A stretch of DNA of 64,000 nucleotides from the NCBI RefSeq assembly GCF_900215155.1, contig NZ_LT907980.1:248001-312000 (forward strand), read 5' to 3'. Positions 34,979-42,520 of the stretch are shown one piece after another (the first letter of the stretch is position 1; the number at the start of each line of letters is the position of its first letter). The notes beneath the pieces are model-generated. The model saw only the letters and a program-made list of their open reading frames with translations, was not told the origin of the DNA and did no database searches. A program made the position numbers and the translations under genes. The DNA is from Marinobacter sp. LV10R510-11A. GTDB taxonomy: Bacteria > Pseudomonadota > Gammaproteobacteria > Pseudomonadales > Oleiphilaceae.

Positions 34979-35479
34979 ATGATAACTATTGGGCGTAGCG
35001 AAAAAAGGTTAGAAAAAGAAGTTTTTCGACCTGATCAGGATGAGTCCGAGCTCAAACTTGAGACCGTCATCATTTTCGGTGCTCGTCGTGGAGCTGAGAT
35101 CCGCAAGCAGCAAGGTGAGTATTCAGCATTTTTCCGGGAAGGGCTGCCTGTCGGTTCAATCGAACGGCTCTTCAAGTTCCTCGGGGTGAGTAACGCTGAG
35201 GGCCTTCATCTTTTAAGCTTGACCTCTGCCACCTACAGTCGAAGAAAGGTGAAGGGCAAGCTGGACTCAACGGAATCTGATCGGGTTTATCGCTACGCAA
35301 AGCTATCCAGACTGGCGGCCGAGATGTTTCACGGTGATAAGGAAGCCGCCCGGGGCTGGCTGAAGACGCCGGCCCATGCTTTCAAAGGTGAAACGCCCCT
35401 TGAGCGAGCCAGAACAGAATACGGTGCTGACCAGGTCGAGCAGCTGACTGGCCGGATACGCCACGGCATCCCAACATGA
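34979..35479 (+). CDS. Xre/MbcA/ParS-type antitoxin of RES toxin (pair 1)
   Basis: The 166-residue protein matches the DUF2384 antitoxin family: an N-terminal HTH-like region with GVSNAEGLHLLSLTSATYSRRK, and the toxin-binding C-terminal domain with AARGWLKTPAHAFKGETP. It binds and blocks RES toxins and represses the operon. The ATG of the toxin lies inside its stop (4-bp overlap). The IS3-like element ends 76 bp upstream and may affect its promoter. Confidence 0.85.
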   Translation: MITIGRSEKRLEKEVFRPDQDESELKLETVIIFGARRGAEIRKQQGEYSAFFREGLPVGSIERLFKFLGVSNAEGLHLLSLTSATYSRRKVKGKLDSTESDRVYRYAKLSRLAAEMFHGDKEAARGWLKTPAHAFKGETPLERARTEYGADQVEQLTGRIRHGIPT

Positions 35480-35958
35480 GTGATGAGACTTTTCACCGTA
35501 TAAGCGATCCTGAGTACGCTAAGAACCCCCGCCAGATGCTCTCCGGCGAGGGTTCGTACCTTCACGGGGGGCGTTGGAACACGCCCGGCCATCACGTTAT
35601 CTATCTTTCTCAGAGCCTTTCACTGGCGGCTTACGAGCAGCTTGTTCACGTACCTCTCAGCGTCCTGCAGCCGTTCAAGCGCATAGAGATTTATGTCCCT
35701 GAAGAGTTGATAATGGTGCTAGATGATAGCGCCCTGGGCGATGGCTGGAATGAGCCTTTTAGTAAAGATGCTGAGGCTATTGGAGATCAATGGATTGAAT
35801 CCGGAAAATCCCTAGCCCTGTCGGTACCCAGTGCCCTGATTCCCGGAGAGCGCAACATTCTTATATCCCCCGAACATCCCGACTTCCACGCAGTCACCAC
35901 CAGTGATGTGATGGATTTTAACTACGATGCTCGCCTCGCAGACATTCCCAAGAAATAA
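35476..35958 (+). CDS. RES-domain toxin (pair 1)
   Basis: The 160-residue protein has the RES signature: Arg near residue 7 (FHRIS), GGRWNTPG near 37 with the Arg that binds NAD, a following YLSQSLSLAAYEQLVH with the catalytic Tyr/Glu region, and a Ser in VPSALIPGE near 118. RES toxins degrade NAD+ and stall growth. The pair is complete and looks functional. A second, diverged pair is at 42968-43962. Confidence 0.9.
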   Translation: MSDETFHRISDPEYAKNPRQMLSGEGSYLHGGRWNTPGHHVIYLSQSLSLAAYEQLVHVPLSVLQPFKRIEIYVPEELIMVLDDSALGDGWNEPFSKDAEAIGDQWIESGKSLALSVPSALIPGERNILISPEHPDFHAVTTSDVMDFNYDARLADIPKK

Positions 35959-36044
35959 CTTTGCTTACATACAAGTTACTTAACAGACATTCTGCGACCA
36001 CTGGCCTAAAACCTAACCGCTTGGGTTTATGCTATGCTGTCGCC

Positions 36045-36300
36045 ATGCCAACTATCATCCGCTTCGATGGTTTAAGGGCCGTCATCTATCCCAACGACCA
36101 TCGACCATCGACCGGCGCACGTCCATGTCATCGGCAAAGGCGGTGAGGCAGTATTTATTCTGAACTGCCACAGTGGGCCACCGGAGTTGCGCGAAAGCTA
36201 TCGCTTCAACTCACCCGAGCTCAAACGTATTGCGCCTGCACTATCGGCAGAACTGTTGGCGTTATGCGCCAAATGGAGGGAATTTCATGGCTATGACTGA
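36045..36300 (+). pseudogene. DUF4160-like gene with a 7-bp duplication frameshift
   Basis: The gene starts MPTIIRFDGLRAVIYPNDHRP, then the 7-bp unit GACCATC occurs twice (36096-36102 and 36103-36109). Removing one copy gives the expected DUF4160 continuation (PAHVHVIGKGGEAVF) and an open frame to the TGA at 36298-36300. With the duplication the frame is lost. DUF4160/DUF2442 pairs behave as TA modules, so this may have inactivated the toxin side. The stop overlaps the next ATG by 14 bp. Confidence 0.85.
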
Positions 36301-36697
36301 TGATGTCATCAAGCAGGCAGAAGACCGTATGGCCGCCGAACGCAGCCATGCTCACGCCACGGCAGCCCGATACAATCGCCGTAACAATCGAGTAATTGTC
36401 AGCCTTCACACAGGGCTTGAGCTCGCACTTCCCCCGCACCTGGTAGAAGGGCTTGCCGATGCGACGCCGGATGCCTTATCCGAGATCGAAATATCGCCCT
36501 CTGGGCTCGGGCTGCACTGGCCTCAACTCGATGTTGATCTCTATGTGCCAGCGCTCCTAGAGGGGCAGTTTGGCACCAAGGAGTGGATGGCTCGCGAACT
36601 TGGTGCAGCAGGCGGAAAAAGCCGTAGCTCAGCCAAGAGCAACGCCGCCAGAGCGAATGGCCTCAAGGGGGGCAGACCCCGGAAAAAACAAGGATAA
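36287..36697 (+). CDS. DUF2442 protein, likely antitoxin
   Basis: The 136-residue protein starting at ATG 36287 contains the DUF2442 core (RVIVSLHTGLELALPPHLVEG, then ISPSGLGLHWPQLDVDLYVPALLEG) and a basic C-terminal tail with AARANGLKGGRPRKK that looks DNA-binding. It is paired with the broken DUF4160 gene. It appears intact. Confidence 0.85.
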   Translation: MAMTDDVIKQAEDRMAAERSHAHATAARYNRRNNRVIVSLHTGLELALPPHLVEGLADATPDALSEIEISPSGLGLHWPQLDVDLYVPALLEGQFGTKEWMARELGAAGGKSRSSAKSNAARANGLKGGRPRKKQG

Positions 36698-36735
36698 AAT
36701 CTTACGTCCCAAATCATACCAACCAGGTGACAGAC

Positions 36736-37029
36736 ATGGCAGACGAACGATTCGAAAGTGTGTGGGATGCGATTGAAGACACCCCTGAAGAAGCCCTGAA
36801 CATGCGCCTGCGCTCCGAGCTGATGATTCAGATCACCAGGCGCGTGAAGGAGTGAGACGTCACCCAGAAAGATGCGGCGCAGCGCTTGGGTGTCACCCAA
36901 CCCCGCCTGAACGACCTGCTGAACGGCCGCATCAACAAGTTTGGCCTCGACGCCTTGGTCAACCTGACCGGTTCGGCGAACTTCCACGTAGAGCTGACGC
37001 TGAAGGATAAGGAGGCAGCTGTGGCCTGA
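36736..37029 (+). pseudogene. XRE-family antitoxin gene with in-frame stop
   Basis: The 97-codon frame encodes RSELMIQITRRVKE, then TGA (36853-36855), then DVTQKDAAQRLGVTQPRLNDLL, a typical HTH of HigA/antitoxin type. The codon probably was TGG (Trp), as in related proteins. The gene thus makes only a 39-residue peptide unless the stop is read through. No toxin gene lies next to it: upstream is the DUF2442 gene and downstream a deletion scar. Confidence 0.85.
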
Positions 37030-37040
37030 TGCCATGCATT

Positions 37041-37314
37041 CCGCAAACCATTAACCGAAGGCGTCTCAGACGATTTTATGGAAAATCGAGATCAACCATC
37101 ACCGGCTTCGGACAAAGAATAGGTAATGGCCGCTCCCTATATCATAGGTGTCACGGCCATGTGACGCCAGATTGTGTTGGCATTTTCGGCGGGCGCCATC
37201 CTTGCCAGCTATGCTGATTGACGATTTAACTGGTTCACCATGTCAAAAATTCTATGCCGTTGAAGCGCAGATTTTTAGGGAATAAATGGCGTGATGGAGA
37301 GTTTTGAAGTCATG
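37041..37314. pseudogene. Deletion scar: end of the 82-residue gene, start of its partner, and 5' end of fic
   Basis: The plus strand carries the C-terminus of the 82-residue protein (residues from GVSDDFMENRDQPSP to a stop near 37122) and the first 12 codons of its partner (MAAPYIIGVTAM). At the shared ACGGCCATGTG near 37155 the sequence jumps into the N-terminal part of a fic gene on the minus strand (37160-37314), homologous to 48015-48171. The rest of both genes is gone. The full order (pair, fic, nucleotidyltransferase) survives near 46.8-48.7 kb. Confidence 0.8.
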
Positions 37315-37338
37315 ATTTGGCCAGTATAGGGTTAATCG

Positions 37339-37800
37339 TCAGGCTTGCCAGAGGGTGATGCCCTCGCGGGCGATGACTTCCAGGGTATCCCGGTGCTGGG
37401 ACTTTTCAGGGTCACACCATTCGGTTTCCCAAACCGGAAATGGTCGAATACGAACGCCAGTCTGCAGCAGCACTTCGTAAGCCAGGCAGGCAAGGCCTAG
37501 TTTCATTTCGACAAAATCCCCAGGCTCGCCACGAAGTAGAACGGCCACATCGGCATCACTGTCGGGCCTGTAATCGCCACGGGTTCGGCTACCAAACAGA
37601 ACCAACTGTGTGACCTCACCTGAAAGTAACTCCCGAAACTTTAGAACGGCCTCCCGGATATCAACCTGATTATCCATTACCGTTTGCTCAAGGCCGATCA
37701 GCTTTGCATTTTCCCAGTCGATCATGTCCTGGGAAACTGGCGCATCGGGGTCACACTGTTTTACAAGATTCTTTAGGGAGTATCTTTTTCTGTCGGTCAT
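37339..37800 (-). CDS. Minimal nucleotidyltransferase domain protein (copy 1)
   Basis: The 153-residue protein has the polymerase-beta-like signature GSRTRGDYRPDSDADVAV (near residues 72-90; catalytic Asp pair in SDADV), with a third carboxylate expected in the next strand. MNT proteins usually pair with a HEPN toxin and AMPylate it; no HEPN gene is present here. Neighbours are a 75-residue protein (4 bp away) and a phosphoesterase. Substrate unknown. It is identical to the copy at 48197. Confidence 0.8.
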   Translation of the reverse strand: MTDRKRYSLKNLVKQCDPDAPVSQDMIDWENAKLIGLEQTVMDNQVDIREAVLKFRELLSGEVTQLVLFGSRTRGDYRPDSDADVAVLLRGEPGDFVEMKLGLACLAYEVLLQTGVRIRPFPVWETEWCDPEKSQHRDTLEVIAREGITLWQA

Positions 37801-37804
37801 GATT

Positions 37805-38032
37805 TCATCTCAAATTACCGCGACGACCTTGGATCACCGCAGCTGGAAACGTCTCTTTATCCCGGAAACCGGGGAGCGCTTTGATCGTCTGGTACTCGCC
37901 ATCCCATTCCTGCGCGGTTTTGTACCGAAACACATCCAGTTCCCGCAGCTCAACAATATCATCGTAGCCATTTTCGTAACCCTCCACGAGCACCTGTGTA
38001 TCAGCAGGCAGGCGCGTTAAGTGTTTGATCAA
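37805..38032 (-). CDS. 75-residue protein of unknown function (copy 1)
   Basis: The small protein contains a compact pattern DTQVLVEGYENGYDDIVE near its N-terminus and a basic C-terminal tail. It lies between the nucleotidyltransferase and the phosphoesterase in both copies, with identical sequence, so selection or recent duplication preserved it. No family recognised. Confidence 0.65.
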   Translation of the reverse strand: MIKHLTRLPADTQVLVEGYENGYDDIVELRELDVFRYKTAQEWDGEYQTIKALPGFRDKETFPAAVIQGRRGNLR

Positions 38033-38064
38033 TTCTTACGCGGTCATTGGGAACTCCTTCCGAT

Positions 38065-38697
38065 TCAGATGTCCAAAACGATAGCTGGATTCGTCGGCTC
38101 ATATCGGACCGTACATGTGCTGGCATTAACAAGACGGGTATTGCCCAGGGTGTACTCTCCATAGCCCTCATGAATGTGGCCAAAAACATGCGCTTTCAGC
38201 CGCATCTGTTCTATTCGATGTAGCAGGTCCACGCACCCAACATTTTGGCATCGAAACCCCATGGACGCCTCATCCCCGATGCCTTTTGGCGGGCCGTGGG
38301 TAATGAGTACATCAGTGTCTTCTGGAATCTGCATCCATCGATCATGCAGGGCTTCCCCGCGATCCAGCATGAACGCCCAATCCAAAAATGTTGGCGTCCA
38401 GGGTGACCCCCAAAATCTGACACCCTCAATTACAATGCCGCTATCCTCAAGATAGATTGCGTTGGTCAGCGCGTCTCTGGCCAGCGCCGGCGCCTCCTGA
38501 AATACCCAGTCATGGTTTCCGGCAATCACAATTTTGTGGCGATGGGGCAGGGTACCCAGCCAATCATTGAGGTCTTCCACATTCTCCAGGGTGCCCGCAC
38601 CTAGGCAATCACCGGCATGGATCAATACGTCGCCGTCCGGAATGTCTGGAATGCGCCGGTGTAGGCTGTGGGTGTCAGAAATACAAACGAGCCTCAA
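38065..38697 (-). CDS. Calcineurin-type metallophosphoesterase (copy 1)
   Basis: The 210-residue protein has all metal ligands of the family: SDTH (near residue 7), HAGDC (near 27), AGNHDW (near 58), THGPP (near 132) and GHIHEGYG (near 173). Members with this short form act on phosphodiesters of nucleotides or RNA ends. It is the first gene of a three-gene minus-strand operon and is preceded by a set of palindromic boxes (38717-38776). Identical to the copy at 48923. Confidence 0.9.
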   Translation of the reverse strand: MRLVCISDTHSLHRRIPDIPDGDVLIHAGDCLGAGTLENVEDLNDWLGTLPHRHKIVIAGNHDWVFQEAPALARDALTNAIYLEDSGIVIEGVRFWGSPWTPTFLDWAFMLDRGEALHDRWMQIPEDTDVLITHGPPKGIGDEASMGFRCQNVGCVDLLHRIEQMRLKAHVFGHIHEGYGEYTLGNTRLVNASTCTVRYEPTNPAIVLDI

Positions 38698-38716
38698 AGC
38701 TCTTCTCCAAATGCAC

Positions 38717-38776
38717 TTAGTACCAATTAGTAATGCGATTTACTAATTAGTAAAGCGCATTACTAATTGGTACTAA
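38717..38776. promoter_or_regulatory. Triple palindromic operator, copy 1
   Basis: Three boxes precede the phosphoesterase gene: TTAGTACCAATTAGTAA (38717-38733), TTTACTAATTAGTAAA (38739-38754, a perfect palindrome) and TTACTAATTGGTACTAA (38760-38776). Box 3 is the exact reverse complement of box 1. Such spacing suggests cooperative binding of a dimeric repressor. The regulator is not identified in the window; the resemblance of such boxes to operators of Nudix-related NAD regulators is a thought only. Confidence 0.75.
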
Positions 38777-38786
38777 TTGTGAAAAC

Positions 38787-39479
38787 TCACTCAGAAACAC
38801 GCCCGGCTTTCTCTCGGATCGCCAGGTCCATTTCCTCATTACTGATGACTCGATCCGACGTAACGCAGCCTTTCAGGCGCTTGATGTCGGGCTGGGTCAA
38901 CAACTCTGCTTCCAGCGACCAGTCCATGAAAGGGAGTAAGCGCGCCATGTTGCGGGCATCGTCCACACCGCGATGATGGTGCCCCTCAATCGTTAGACCG
39001 TGAAATGCTAGGGCGTGAATCATTCCGTTTTTCCGTTTCTGCCCAGTCGTTCGGCGCCAGATCCTTTTTAAGTTCAAGTGTGGGCAATGTGTGAAAGTGG
39101 GAGCGGTGCCATACTCCTGCCCGGCAGCCCGAATGTGTAGACGATCGTAATTGCCCCAGCTACACCAGATAAAATTCTCATGCGGTTGTCCCAACCACGC
39201 ATCGAGCATTTCGCAGGCTTCGGAGTAGGGCGGCGCTGTCTCAACCATCGACTGACTGATACTGGTGAGCGCTGTGCAGAACTCACTGAGTTTCGGGTTT
39301 TTCGTTGGCCGCACCAAGAACGATTTGCTGTCTAGCGTTTCGCCGGCTCGTGTCGCCAGTACACATCCAAACTCAATAATTTCCATATTGTGGATGCTCT
39401 GGGGTTCGCCTTCCGGAGTCACCCGGTTCTCCCAGCAAGTCGCTTCCAGATCAACAATCAATAAGGGCCGCTCATCCAT
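38787..39479 (-). CDS. DEDDh-type 3'-5' exonuclease (copy 1, intact)
   Basis: The start MDERPLLIVDLEATCW is used (39479), giving 230 residues. DEDD motifs: Asp/Glu in IVDLEAT, a central Asp in WGNYDRL, and HHRGVDDARN for the final His and Asp. It resembles KapD/ERI-1-like exonucleases that trim RNA or DNA 3' ends. It overlaps the phosphatase gene by 8 bp and is followed by the palindromic boxes. In the second copy the same gene has lost 534 bp. Confidence 0.85.
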   Translation of the reverse strand: MDERPLLIVDLEATCWENRVTPEGEPQSIHNMEIIEFGCVLATRAGETLDSKSFLVRPTKNPKLSEFCTALTSISQSMVETAPPYSEACEMLDAWLGQPHENFIWCSWGNYDRLHIRAAGQEYGTAPTFTHCPHLNLKRIWRRTTGQKRKNGMIHALAFHGLTIEGHHHRGVDDARNMARLLPFMDWSLEAELLTQPDIKRLKGCVTSDRVISNEEMDLAIREKAGRVSE

Positions 39480-40173
39480 CCGATGTGTATCTCCTAACCC
39501 AGTCAAAAATATCGTTAACGGGTACCAACGTCATTTTCCCGGTTTGCTCCAGGGTATCTATCCAGATCTGATTTCCTTTTTGAATCACATTAGCCGTACC
39601 GATATGCCCCGACACAACCGCTGTCACGCTAGCGATGGTTTGGTCTGATCCCTGTGCTCGATTCCAGGGCCAGGTACAATCAACAGCGAATTTGTCAGAC
39701 GGTACCGCCTGTTGAACATCCTGCCAGTTATCCGCAGGGCTTTGAGCATGCACTAGGCCTAGGCTGCCGTCGTCGCATGCCAGCGTGATCGTCAAAGGCA
39801 TCTGTTGAACGCACTGGGTAGTCAGTTTTCGATACTCAGAAAAGTCGATGTGATCGACCCACTCACCTCCGATCGCTCGATGCTTATCTCTATATCGGAC
39901 GTTGAACGAGCTAGCCGCAAACACTAATTCGTGGTTTCCCATGAGACAGTGCACATAATCCGTAGATAACACCCAAATCAGTAGTTCTCGCGATTTTGGA
40001 CCACGATCAATGACGTCGCCCAACAGGAAAAGCCGATCCAATGCTGAGTTGAAACCGACTTCAGACAGAGCCCCTTGCAGTGCTTCATACTGGCCATGTA
40101 GATCACCACAGAGCCAGTCCTGGCCCTCTATATTTCGAGGAATATATTGATGGGGAGTCAACTCAAACCGCAC
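39472..40173 (-). CDS. PPP-family phosphatase / diadenosine tetraphosphatase-like (copy 1)
   Basis: The 233-residue protein has the PPP signature: GDLHGQYE, GDVIDRGPKS and GNHELV, with later His residues in VHAQSP and SGHIGT. Short members of this type hydrolyse phosphoproteins or Ap4A. It is the first gene of the minus-strand series phosphatase, exonuclease, phosphoesterase, 75-residue protein, nucleotidyltransferase. The second copy at 49776 has a different N-terminus and several substitutions. Confidence 0.87.
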   Translation of the reverse strand: MRFELTPHQYIPRNIEGQDWLCGDLHGQYEALQGALSEVGFNSALDRLFLLGDVIDRGPKSRELLIWVLSTDYVHCLMGNHELVFAASSFNVRYRDKHRAIGGEWVDHIDFSEYRKLTTQCVQQMPLTITLACDDGSLGLVHAQSPADNWQDVQQAVPSDKFAVDCTWPWNRAQGSDQTIASVTAVVSGHIGTANVIQKGNQIWIDTLEQTGKMTLVPVNDIFDWVRRYTSDG

Positions 40174-40600
40174 GGAACCACCACATATTGGAATGTTGTT
40201 TTTTTGATACTCCCTATACTGATCTGGTTTTGCGGTAGTTTCCAGCAGGCCAGAAACAGGCCGTGAAATATCACGCCGGATAACTGGTGGGAAATTTGGA
40301 ACCGTTAGCTGCGAACACTATTGGCAAAACCGTGGGTTATCTCACCGAAAGGGTGGGGTGCTAAAAATGTCGCCTAATACCTAGTTCTGTGCGTCTTATC
40401 CACGCTTAACAGCCTGAACAGTTCGGCCCAGATACCAAAAGCCTCGGCCAATATGGGTTGGTAAAAGCAAGGAGCGGACATTTTATCATTTGCTTGAAAT
40501 GCACCAATATGTTCACAAAAAAGGAATGTAGTACCGAATTGTGAATATATTGACGCATTATGGCCGGATACGCTTCACCGTGAGAAAGGATGGTAGTTAC
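40174..40600. repeat. Intergenic region with repeat unit
   Basis: No gene is seen. Bases 40285-40362 are a diverged copy of 41671-41748 (both contain TGGTGGGAAAT, TGGAACCG and CAAAACCGTGGGTTAT). At 40381-40393 CTAGTTCTGTGCG is shared with 41568-41580 and, with one change, with 57778-57790 beside the tRNA fragment. These look like pieces of a dispersed repeat or of old recombination sites. Confidence 0.5.
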
Positions 40601-40864
40601 ATGAGTTACAGTGCAGAACAACGTGGCGAACAAATAAGGGCGCGTCGAAAAGCGCTGGGCTACAAAACACAGCAGGCCCTAGCAGATGAAACTGGCGTTC
40701 TACGCAAGCGGGTCAATGAAATGGAAAATGGAAGGTATACCGGCCGCATCACTGATTTGTATCGTGTCTTAGCCACGCTCGGCCTTGAGATTTCATTTGA
40801 GGTGATCAGCCGGCCAACATTAGACGACCTTAGTACGCTATTCCCAAGTGAGGATGATGACTAA
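40601..40864 (+). CDS. HipB-like XRE regulator, orphan
   Basis: ATG 40601 begins an 87-residue protein with an XRE helix-turn-helix (IRARRKALGYKTQQALADE, then RVNEMENGRYTGRI), resembling HipB antitoxins. There is no HipA kinase next to it. The C-terminal tail DLSTLFPSEDDD is shared almost exactly with the C-terminus of the Fic protein at 47149 (DLSTLFPSEDENN), although the DNA differs at many third positions. Confidence 0.75.
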   Translation: MSYSAEQRGEQIRARRKALGYKTQQALADETGVLRKRVNEMENGRYTGRITDLYRVLATLGLEISFEVISRPTLDDLSTLFPSEDDD

Positions 40865-40865
40865 T

Positions 40866-41004
40866 TTGGATCACGATCAATGACGTCTAAAGCGCTTTGC
40901 AGTGCGTTATGCTGGCCATGGAGATCGCCACAGAGCCAGTCAATACCAATTCGATTGCACCCGATAGCCCTGTGCGTCGTTAGCCTAGAAATCAAAACAG
41001 TCAC
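40866..41004 (-). pseudogene. Remnant of a third PPP phosphatase copy
   Basis: The minus strand encodes about 35 residues equal in layout to the N-terminus of the phosphatase at 49776-50486 (IDWLCGDLHGQ, then ALQSAL), followed directly by DVIDRD, so the segment between the first two metal motifs is deleted and the rest is missing. It abuts the end of the HipB-like gene. Confidence 0.75.
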
Positions 41005-41077
41005 TTTAGCATTCGTTTTTTCAGGTTTGAAAAGGCCATGGCGATGATGCCGTGACGTTCGCGGCTTTGCTTATCCA

Positions 41078-41103
41078 CTATACTAACTGCCGTAACAGTA
41101 TAG
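41078..41103. promoter_or_regulatory. Inverted repeat upstream of MbcA-like gene
   Basis: CTATACT (41078-41084) and AGTATAG (41097-41103) form a perfect inverted repeat with a 12-base spacer; AGGAG partly overlaps its right arm. The position just before the GTG start suggests an autoregulatory operator. Confidence 0.5.
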
Positions 41104-41113
41104 GAGATACTTT

Positions 41114-41479
41114 GTGATTACGGTTACACGAAAAGATAACAAGATTCATGACTGGAAGATTCTGGGCAAAGCCTTGTTTAATGCCGCAGAAGCTCTGGGT
41201 TTCAGCAAGACAGAGGCTGCTGCAATCATCGGTTGTGAACGCACCGGTGTAGTCCGTAACGGTATCGACCCGAACTCAAAAGCTGGTGAATTGGCCCTAA
41301 TGTTCATTCGGGTATACCAGGGCCTGTATGCGCTGGTTAACGGTAACCAAAAAAACATGAAGCACTGGGTGGCAACCGAGAACCGGTATTTCGGGCAATC
41401 ACCTCGACAGATGATGGAGAGCTGCCAGGGCCTGGTTCGGGTGCTCATGTATATTGATGCGACCCGAGGTAAGAGTTGA
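41114..41479 (+). CDS. Orphan MbcA/ParS (DUF2384)-like protein
   Basis: GTG 41114 with AGGAG nine bases upstream begins a 121-residue protein. The N-terminal half is an HTH-like domain (ALGFSKTEAAAIIGCERTGVVRNG) and the C-terminal half has the MbcA-type toxin-binding pattern (MKHWVATENRYFGQSPRQMM). Such proteins normally precede a RES toxin, but no RES gene follows; 493 bp without a gene come next. It could be an orphan antitoxin or a regulator acting on the other Xre-RES pairs. Confidence 0.75.
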   Translation: MITVTRKDNKIHDWKILGKALFNAAEALGFSKTEAAAIIGCERTGVVRNGIDPNSKAGELALMFIRVYQGLYALVNGNQKNMKHWVATENRYFGQSPRQMMESCQGLVRVLMYIDATRGKS

Positions 41480-41766
41480 GTAATAGAATTGTGCTTCCAT
41501 TCACTAAAAACAAAGCGAATACACTGTAATTTTGATTAGCTAAGTGCTTTTAACTGTCGCGTGATACCTAGTTCTGTGCGTTTTGAGAGCGCGATGCCAT
41601 GGCATCTACAATCAGCAGCCCGTTAGCTCCTAACGCGGCAATAAGTCGTGGAATGTCGTACCAGGCAGCATGGTGGGAAATGTGGAACCGCTAGCTGCTA
41701 ACGCTATAGCAAAACCGTGGGTTATTTCGTCGGAAGGGCAGGGCACTAACCGGCACCTGCCAGAAG
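41480..41766. repeat. Gene-free region with repeat copies
   Basis: No coding signal is seen. It contains CTAGTTCTGTGCG (41568-41580) and a diverged copy (41671-41748) of the sequence at 40285-40362; the order of the two pieces is reversed compared with the 40.3-kb region. The inverted-repeat element follows immediately. Confidence 0.5.
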
Positions 41767-41768
41767 AG

Positions 41769-41904
41769 TAGATACCCCCCCCCTGTACCTACCTTCATTC
41801 GTGGTTTTTTTATGAAACTTACGCTATTAGGTGCGTTTTACGCTCAATATCACCATTTTCAGGCTGTCTTGGCAAATGAAGGTAGGTACAGAGGGGTGTA
41901 TCTG
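41769..41904. repeat. 136-bp inverted-repeat element (MITE-like)
   Basis: About 30 bp at each end are near-perfect inverted repeats: AGATAC, a C-rich stretch, then TGTACCTACCTTCATT on the left (from 41770), and AATGAAGGTAGGTACA, then GAGGGGTGTATCT on the right (to 41902). The left copy has nine consecutive C. The central 75 bp have no gene. The structure suggests a miniature inverted-repeat transposable element or a large hairpin. Confidence 0.75.
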
Positions 41905-41972
41905 CTGATTCCAAGCGCGTTGCATGTAACGATTGTGATATGTAACATGTAACATCACCTATGGAGATTTGC

Positions 41973-42197
41973 ATGGCCACTAACCACGTTAACGCACGAG
42001 TTCAAAAGCACCGCGACGCATTGCGCATGGCAGGGCTTCGACCTATTCAGATTTGGGTGCCGGACACTCGCCGCCCTGACTTTGCGAAAGAGTGCCGCCG
42101 CCAATGCCTGATTGTGTCTCAGGCCGATAGCGCCGACAAAGCAACGCAGCGGCTTATGGATGAAGCCTTGGATGATATTGAGGGCTGGACAGAATGA
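41973..42197 (+). CDS. mazE: MazE-like antitoxin
   Basis: ATG 41973 is preferred over 41961; GGAG lies seven bases upstream. The 74-residue protein has an N-terminal RHH-type DNA-binding part (NARVQKHRDALRMAGLRPIQIWV) and an acidic tail for toxin binding. It is the MazE-like family that precedes MazF/PemK toxins, and its stop overlaps the toxin start by 4 bp. Confidence 0.85.
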   Translation: MATNHVNARVQKHRDALRMAGLRPIQIWVPDTRRPDFAKECRRQCLIVSQADSADKATQRLMDEALDDIEGWTE

Positions 42198-42520
42198 AGC
42201 GCGGTGATCTCATCACTATCGCCGTGCAAGGGGACTTTGGAAAACCGCGCCCTGCTTTGGTTATTCAGGCTGATCAGTTCAGGGAGCATACGAGCACAAC
42301 GGTTTTGCCTGTTACCGGCACGCTTGTTTCTGCACCACTGCTGCGCATCACCATTCAGCCAAACGCCGAGAACGGTTTGCAGAAGCCTTCGCAGGTAATG
42401 ATCGACAAGGCTGTGACGGTGAGACTCGACAAAGTAGGGGCAGCCTTTGGCCGTATCGACGCAGATACACTGGTAGAGGTTGAGCGCTGTTTGGCTGTCT
42501 TCCTGGGAATCGCAAAGTGA
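42194..42520 (+). CDS. mazF: MazF/PemK endoribonuclease toxin
   Basis: The 108-residue protein has the MazF signature: MKRGDLI at the start, GKPRPALVIQAD near residue 17 and the conserved TVLPVTGT strand, with a Lys/Asp pair in VMIDKAVTV. MazF cuts mRNA at short sequences. It seems complete. The stop codon overlaps a GTG that begins an IS200 remnant. Confidence 0.9.
   Translation: MKRGDLITIAVQGDFGKPRPALVIQADQFREHTSTTVLPVTGTLVSAPLLRITIQPNAENGLQKPSQVMIDKAVTVRLDKVGAAFGRIDADTLVEVERCLAVFLGIAK

Larger units (their letters stand above)
37299..38712. repeat. 1.41-kb direct repeat, copy 1
   Basis: It appears identical, base for base where compared, to 48157-49570 (offset 10858). It contains the genes for the nucleotidyltransferase, the 75-residue protein and the metallophosphoesterase. 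Flanking homology continues at lower identity on both sides (fic remnant on the left; operator, exonuclease and phosphatase on the right). Perfect identity inside diverged flanks points to recent gene conversion or duplication. It could support a 10.9-kb deletion of the intervening segment. Confidence 0.9.
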
